64,000 nucleotides of DNA, from the NCBI GenBank assembly GCA_035411585.1, contig DAONTI010000012.1:50881-114880 (forward strand). The letters run 5' to 3'. Position 1 is the stretch's first letter, and each line of letters starts with the position of its first letter. The notes below the pieces were generated by a model. The model searched no databases and was not told where the DNA came from. It saw only the letters and a list, made by a program, of their open reading frames with translations. Both the position numbers and the translations under genes were made by a program. The stretch is from MWDV01 sp002070715 (GTDB taxonomy: Bacteria > Verrucomicrobiota > Verrucomicrobiia > Limisphaerales > MWDV01). This document shows, one piece after another, positions 59,677 to 64,000 of the stretch.

Positions 59677-62460
59677 TCACCGAAACATTACGTCCAGCGT
59701 GAGGGGTCCGTCCACGTTTTGCCAACGCAACATTTCTCCCGCCGACTCGATCTGCGCCGGGCGATCCGTCTTAATCCGCGCAATGGATCGGTGCTTCGGA
59801 TGCCGCAGCCGCAGCGAAATTTCGCGGGGCGCCGGGCGCATCGGTGGCGTCAATTCCACCCGTATTGAACGAGCCCCGGCCTGCAGGCGATAACTCAGCG
59901 GCCCAAAGCGCGTGGGCGCTTCATTCACCGCGACCTGGTTGCCGGCCTGCAGCCATTGCCGGGGCATGGCTTCGCCCAAGCGCAGGTTATCCCCGTCTTC
60001 CCACAGCAACAGATGGCGCAACAGACGCAGTTGTTGCGTGTTCGAGTAAGTGTGCGGGAGCGTCCAATAGTTTTTCCCCGTCCGGATGGGCGTGCATTCG
60101 ACCGCCGCCCAGGTGCCGCGGGACATCCCGTAAGCCATCGAGGCATACAGGCCCAAGAGCACCCGTTTGGGTTCGTTGCGTTCGAGGCAGGTCATCCAGT
60201 AACCGTACCCATAGGCGTGATCAATCATCTGATGAAACTGCGGCACCCCCAGCATCAGCCCGCCGCGCTGCTGGAGCGTGTGGATCAAGCCATCCGTTAT
60301 CGGTTCGCGCGCGGCCAGAATTCCCGTCTCCAGCAACATCGGCGCGATGATGCCGTAATAGCCGTCCGCGCTGCCGTTGGATTCCTTCCACAACTCGCGC
60401 GTGTCGGGGATCATCGGCAGAATGGATTCGCCGCGGTCGGTGAACCGGGCGGCGTCCATGGAGGCGCGAATGTCTTTCCGGTACGCCTCGGCCTCACGTT
60501 TCAACCGGGCCGCCGGTTCCGACATCCCGATGGCGGCCAGGGCGTCCGCCGCGGCGTTCAGTCCCTTCCACAAATAACTGTTGGAAAAATAATCCGCCGC
60601 CGGATGCAACAAATCGGCGTACGGCTTGTAGCGGATGAAACCGCGGGCGACCGCCGGTTCCTGGTCCGCCTTTGCCAGGGCGTCCGCGCGCTGGCCGATG
60701 ATCCAATCGCACATTTGCAACATCTTGGGCGCCACCCGCCGCAGCCAGTCGGCGTCGCGGGTGATCCAGTAATGCTCGCTCATCGTCCACAGCGCCGCGC
60801 CGGTGTCCGTATCCCCAAAGTGGACCGCCAGCAGACCGTTGGGCTGCATGAACGTGAGCAAGGAATCGAGATACTTTTCCGCCTCGCGTGGATAGCCGAG
60901 CAAGTCCAAGTTGTTGCAGAACAGCGCGGCGCTGTAACCGTACACCCGATCGTAGAACCCCGAACCATCGCAGACGTGAAAAACATCCCCGCGCTTATGC
61001 ACGTTCAGGAAATTGTAGGCGTTCCATGCGCGGTAAGCGTCCCGCATCTCCGGCTCGGGAATCTCAAACCGGCTGCCCTGGGCCACCAACCGTTCCCAGT
61101 AGCCGAGGGTTTCTTTGAGCTTGGCGTCAAATTCCGTGAGCGGAACTTCGGTGGGAGGCGTTGCTTGAACCAGGAACGGGACGCGCACCGCAATTTCCTG
61201 ATATCCGTGCGCCGGCACATTCAACATCCAGTTCAGCGGCGCGGGTGCGTTGGTGACGCCGTCAATGACCAGTTCCAATTTCAGATTGCGCGGCCCGGCG
61301 CCAGGATTCGTCGCGCGGAAACGGACGAAACCCGCCAACGGTTCGTCCGGCGAAAATCCTGGGCTGTACCCGAAGACCGTTTGTTGCAATTCCCATCCGT
61401 CCCGCCGTTCGCTGGAAATGACGATGGGCATCCAACCGTTCATCAACTGCTTCGCGCAACCCGCCGGTGCCGCGCCAAAGCGGGAATCGTTGACCCTGAA
61501 AAAGGCAACCGGTTTCCGGTAACTGGCGATGCTCTCGGTCAATTGCAGCGAGGCATCCGGCGCCACGCCAATGGTGAACGGGTGATCTTTGACCCCCACG
61601 GCTTCCCGCGACCACTGGAGCGCCGGGAAATGCCGGCGGATCGAAGCCAGCGACGGATCTGCCGCCGGTGCCAATTCCTGTTCGCCCAACAAATCCCGCT
61701 CCCGTTCCACCAACATCCGGCGCTCGGCGGCACTGGCCGCGGCGGCTTTGGCGGGCAGGACCGCCACACGCAACTCGCGGTAAGCGGTTTCATTCACCGC
61801 CGTCGTCGTGGGCGCGGTCATCCACGGCGACGGAGGATGGAAGAGTTTGCCCTCGGGATCCTGCCCCAAGCCGAGCAGCTGGGGCGCGCCGTGAAAACGC
61901 TCCGGACGGGGGCTGACGTGCAGACACTTGAATTTCCGACCGTCCACGCTGGCGAAGTAACGGATGCAATCCCGCGCCAACTCCACGGCCAAAGTACGCC
62001 ATTCGCCCGCGGGCACGGGATCCAAAGCATAATCATGCGGATACGTGCCCAACGCTTCCCGCACATTGATCCGGCCGGAAGCCGGGTGATTGATCCCGAA
62101 TTGAATGAAATTGGCGTTGTCCCAGGCGAGATACAAAGCTGCCGGCGCCTCCGCGCTGCCGGCTTTGAGTCGGACTGACACCCGTACTGAATCCTGCCCG
62201 AATGGCCGCTTCAAATGCGCCCGGGTGTTGGCCTGCGCCCGCAGGTTCAGCGCGCCATCGGCGATCTGGACCGCGTTTCCTGGGGCTAAAAGCGAACTCC
62301 ACGCCGCATCCAGAGCCGGGGCCGTGAACATTTCCGCAAACGGCACTTCCAAGCGCGCCGCCGCGTCCTGGCCCGGCGCAGTCGGCGCTACCGTTGCCAA
62401 ACCTAGTGTTAATAAAGCAATTGTGAAGGAGGGGTATCTCATTTTATTTCGTGGATTCAA
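59677..62460 (-). CDS. Six-hairpin glycosidase-like secreted protein with N-terminal lectin-like domain
   Basis: A 927-residue exported protein. The signal peptide (MRYPSFTIALLTLGLATVAP from a second ATG at 62442) is followed by a concanavalin-like domain (DSVRVSVRLKAGSAEAPAAL, WDNANFIQFGINHP) and, from about residue 440, an alpha/alpha-barrel: AYRAWNAYNFLNVHKRGD, DGSGFYDRVYGYSAAL, AVHFGDTDTGAALWTMSEHY. It is like GH families of six-hairpin type, but I cannot name the family or catalytic acids. It overlaps the small anchored-protein gene and is part of the glycan operon. Confidence 0.75.
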   Translation of the reverse strand: MNPRNKMRYPSFTIALLTLGLATVAPTAPGQDAAARLEVPFAEMFTAPALDAAWSSLLAPGNAVQIADGALNLRAQANTRAHLKRPFGQDSVRVSVRLKAGSAEAPAALYLAWDNANFIQFGINHPASGRINVREALGTYPHDYALDPVPAGEWRTLAVELARDCIRYFASVDGRKFKCLHVSPRPERFHGAPQLLGLGQDPEGKLFHPPSPWMTAPTTTAVNETAYRELRVAVLPAKAAAASAAERRMLVERERDLLGEQELAPAADPSLASIRRHFPALQWSREAVGVKDHPFTIGVAPDASLQLTESIASYRKPVAFFRVNDSRFGAAPAGCAKQLMNGWMPIVISSERRDGWELQQTVFGYSPGFSPDEPLAGFVRFRATNPGAGPRNLKLELVIDGVTNAPAPLNWMLNVPAHGYQEIAVRVPFLVQATPPTEVPLTEFDAKLKETLGYWERLVAQGSRFEIPEPEMRDAYRAWNAYNFLNVHKRGDVFHVCDGSGFYDRVYGYSAALFCNNLDLLGYPREAEKYLDSLLTFMQPNGLLAVHFGDTDTGAALWTMSEHYWITRDADWLRRVAPKMLQMCDWIIGQRADALAKADQEPAVARGFIRYKPYADLLHPAADYFSNSYLWKGLNAAADALAAIGMSEPAARLKREAEAYRKDIRASMDAARFTDRGESILPMIPDTRELWKESNGSADGYYGIIAPMLLETGILAAREPITDGLIHTLQQRGGLMLGVPQFHQMIDHAYGYGYWMTCLERNEPKRVLLGLYASMAYGMSRGTWAAVECTPIRTGKNYWTLPHTYSNTQQLRLLRHLLLWEDGDNLRLGEAMPRQWLQAGNQVAVNEAPTRFGPLSYRLQAGARSIRVELTPPMRPAPREISLRLRHPKHRSIARIKTDRPAQIESAGEMLRWQNVDGPLTLDVMFR

Positions 62461-63004
62461 TGGGGCGCAGCGTCGCCCGTTTTAAGTGCAGGTTGGTCAA
62501 TCCCGCGGACCCGGGCCGCACGGTCAACGTGCCCACCCCAGGGCCGGGTAATAAGGAGCCAAAATCAAGCGTCTGCCAATGTCCCGCGCCGCCGGTGTCC
62601 GGCACCTCGGTCCGCAACACCTCGTTGCGGCTTTCCGTTGCGCTCTGAACCGTCACCTCCAGCGTTTCCCCGGCGGTGCGCTCCGGCGTCGCGACCATGA
62701 TGCCGACGTTGTAGGGTTGATCGGTTTCCGGTTGGAACTGCCATTGCACCGCCCAATCGTTCCCCCGGCAATGCCACCAGCCGGCGTAATTCGCCTCCAT
62801 GAAAGTGACGTCGCCCTGCCGGTCCGACCTGGCGATCCGCAACTCGATCAGTCCGCCGCGGCCGGCGCGCACCGGCGACCGATGCACCGCGGTGGCGAGC
62901 CAGACCCCAACCAAGCCGATGCCAAACACCAGCAAAGCGACGCCGCCCAGTTCCGCGGCGCTGCGCAGCCAGATATGGGTCTTCGGGTGCTCGGGAGGAT
63001 TCAT
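62444..63004 (-). CDS. Small membrane-anchored beta-sandwich-like protein
   Basis: A 186-residue protein with one N-terminal helix (LGGVALLVFGIGLVGVWLATAV) and a periplasmic domain of likely beta-sandwich type (FMEANYAGWWHCRGNDWAVQWQFQPETDQPYNVGIMVATP), which recalls the CBM-like domain found in some glycan enzymes. No family recognised. It follows the NagX-like gene by 1 nt and overlaps the six-hairpin gene, so it belongs to the operon. Confidence 0.55.
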   Translation of the reverse strand: MNPPEHPKTHIWLRSAAELGGVALLVFGIGLVGVWLATAVHRSPVRAGRGGLIELRIARSDRQGDVTFMEANYAGWWHCRGNDWAVQWQFQPETDQPYNVGIMVATPERTAGETLEVTVQSATESRNEVLRTEVPDTGGAGHWQTLDFGSLLPGPGVGTLTVRPGSAGLTNLHLKRATLRPIESTK

Positions 63005-63005
63005 T

Positions 63006-64000
63006 TCACGCGCGCAGGAAAATTCGTTTTCGGTAGAGGAAACACAGCAGCAACCATTGCACGCCGATCATGCCGCACAACGCGGTCAGAAGCGGTTGCG
63101 CGGGGGCGGGAAAAAGGGCGATGAATCCGTGGTAAATCCGGTGCGTGACCTGTTTCAGATCCACAATGACCGGTAGGAAGTAGATAAAAATTGAGTTCAT
63201 GCCGATCACGACAAAGAAAAAGGCCCAACGGCGGAATTGCCACACGTCAATCACCAGATAAAACAGCGCGAGAAAGATCAGACTCCACCCGCCCGCGGCC
63301 AGCACCAGCGGCGGCGTCCACATCTTGGTGTTGATGGGCATGCTCAAGGACCAGAGTTGTCCCAATAACCGGCACAGGACGCCGGCGCTGAGCAGGCCGA
63401 TGACCTTCGTCCGCCCGGATCGCGCGGATAACAGCCAATGCCCGGCGAGGGTGCCCAGGAGAACGGTGGCCACGGTCGGGATCGTCGCGAACAATCCTTC
63501 GCGCTCATACAACTCGCCATACAACACGCCCGGCATGAGCGCCCGGTCAATGTAGCCGGCGAGATTGCCATCCGGCGTCATCAAGCCTCGTCCCATGCCC
63601 GGCACCGGAATCAACGTCATCGCCGCCCAATAACCAAGCAGGATGCCCGCAACCCAGAGGCCCTGCTGGCGGGGCGTGGTATGCATCGCAATCAATCCCG
63701 CGAAAAAATACGACCAGCCGATGTGCGCCAGGACGCCGCCAAACCGCATCTGCTGCCAGTCCAAGTGTTGCAGCGCTCCGTAGTAGGCGAGGTTCAAACA
63801 TTGCAGCAACAGCAACCGGCGCAGCAACCGTCCGTAAAGCACGGCCTTGCGCTCGCCGCGCGCCCGCCGGCGGGTCAAGGCCAGGGGAATCGTCACGCCG
63901 GAGATGAAAATGAACGTCGGCATGATCACGTCCCACCAGTGAAATCCGCTCCACACGGGATGGTGCATCTCCCGCTGGGCGGCTGCGGTCAACGGCGGCC
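63006..64000 (-). CDS. NagX/heparan-alpha-glucosaminide N-acetyltransferase-like membrane protein, 5' end beyond window
   Basis: About 330 residues are visible; the frame stays open to the window edge, where further N-terminal helix would be expected. The DUF5009/NagX-like blocks MHHPVWSGFHWWDVIMPTFIFISGVTIPLAL, RLLRRLLLLQCLNLAY and FFVVIGMNSIFIYF are clear. Relatives are inner-membrane acetyltransferases or amino-sugar-associated transport proteins. Its neighbours suggest acetylation or import of glucosamine-type sugars. It is the first visible gene of the glycan operon. Confidence 0.8.
   Translation of the reverse strand, partial: PPLTAAAQREMHHPVWSGFHWWDVIMPTFIFISGVTIPLALTRRRARGERKAVLYGRLLRRLLLLQCLNLAYYGALQHLDWQQMRFGGVLAHIGWSYFFAGLIAMHTTPRQQGLWVAGILLGYWAAMTLIPVPGMGRGLMTPDGNLAGYIDRALMPGVLYGELYEREGLFATIPTVATVLLGTLAGHWLLSARSGRTKVIGLLSAGVLCRLLGQLWSLSMPINTKMWTPPLVLAAGGWSLIFLALFYLVIDVWQFRRWAFFFVVIGMNSIFIYFLPVIVDLKQVTHRIYHGFIALFPAPAQPLLTALCGMIGVQWLLLCFLYRKRIFLRA

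Noticed and set aside
59956..62178. 740-codon frame antisense to the six-hairpin gene
   Set aside because: Shadow frame without motifs; the minus-strand gene has a signal peptide and domains.
1..64000. tRNA, rRNA or CRISPR array
   Set aside because: No cloverleaf, rRNA sequence or regularly spaced repeats were found on reading the intergenic parts.

Overview
The window looks like chromosomal DNA of a GC-rich, Gram-negative member of the Verrucomicrobiota (Limisphaerales/Pedosphaera-like). This is inferred from gene content: an alternative complex III operon, secreted autotransporter-associated beta-strand repeat proteins, DUF1559-like pseudopilins, Tat-exported Gfo/Idh oxidoreductases, FG-GAP/sulfatase-modifying-like proteins, and a near absence of Shine-Dalgarno sites. 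No rRNA, tRNA, CRISPR array or transposase was seen.

Layout. 1-12.3 kb: 3' -truncated leuS, a DacB-type D,D-carboxypeptidase with extra beta-domains, msrB, carB, plsY, a GNAT/class-V aminotransferase fusion, and a CsgG-like protein. 12.7-17.1 kb: a secreted FG-GAP/FGE-like protein, a Tat-exported Gfo/Idh oxidoreductase, and an isoprenylcysteine-methyltransferase-like membrane protein. 17.4-23.6 kb: a czcA-czcB-czcC type metal efflux operon headed by a small Cys-rich protein. 23.8-28.7 kb: a pseudopilin divergent from a 1222-residue beta-strand-repeat surface protein. 28.8-40.2 kb: a long minus-strand respiratory operon, actA-B-C-D-E-F followed by a small membrane protein, a CcoN-like protein, a CcoO-like cytochrome and a monohaem CcoP-like cytochrome. 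40.5-46.1 kb: panD, then DUF5069-hemX-hemA-hemC and a phosphohexomutase. 46.6-52.2 kb: a radC - type III mod - res operon, probably an acquired defence module. 52.3-64 kb: a DUF6930-like gene and a tightly overlapping glycan-use operon (NagX-like acyltransferase, small anchored protein, six-hairpin glycosidase-like protein, Na+ symporter, GH84-like glycosidase, DegT aminotransferase, ceramidase-like protein).

The most unusual system is the respiratory operon. The quinol-oxidising alternative complex III genes are followed by a cbb3-oxidase-like module. Its CcoN homologue has lost five of the six histidines that bind haem and copper, and its CcoO-like cytochrome carries an inserted domain matching the ribosomal L7/L12 C-terminal fold pattern. 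It therefore cannot be an ordinary oxygen-reducing oxidase. It may be a scaffold or electron-relay module attached to complex III.

A second theme is promoter placement. Several genes have a -35/-10 pair whose -10 box ends only 6-7 nt before an ATG/GTG, which implies leaderless mRNAs. In two further cases the promoter abuts a mini-ORF that ends at the start codon of the main gene. The restriction-modification genes, in contrast, carry recognisable Shine-Dalgarno sites.
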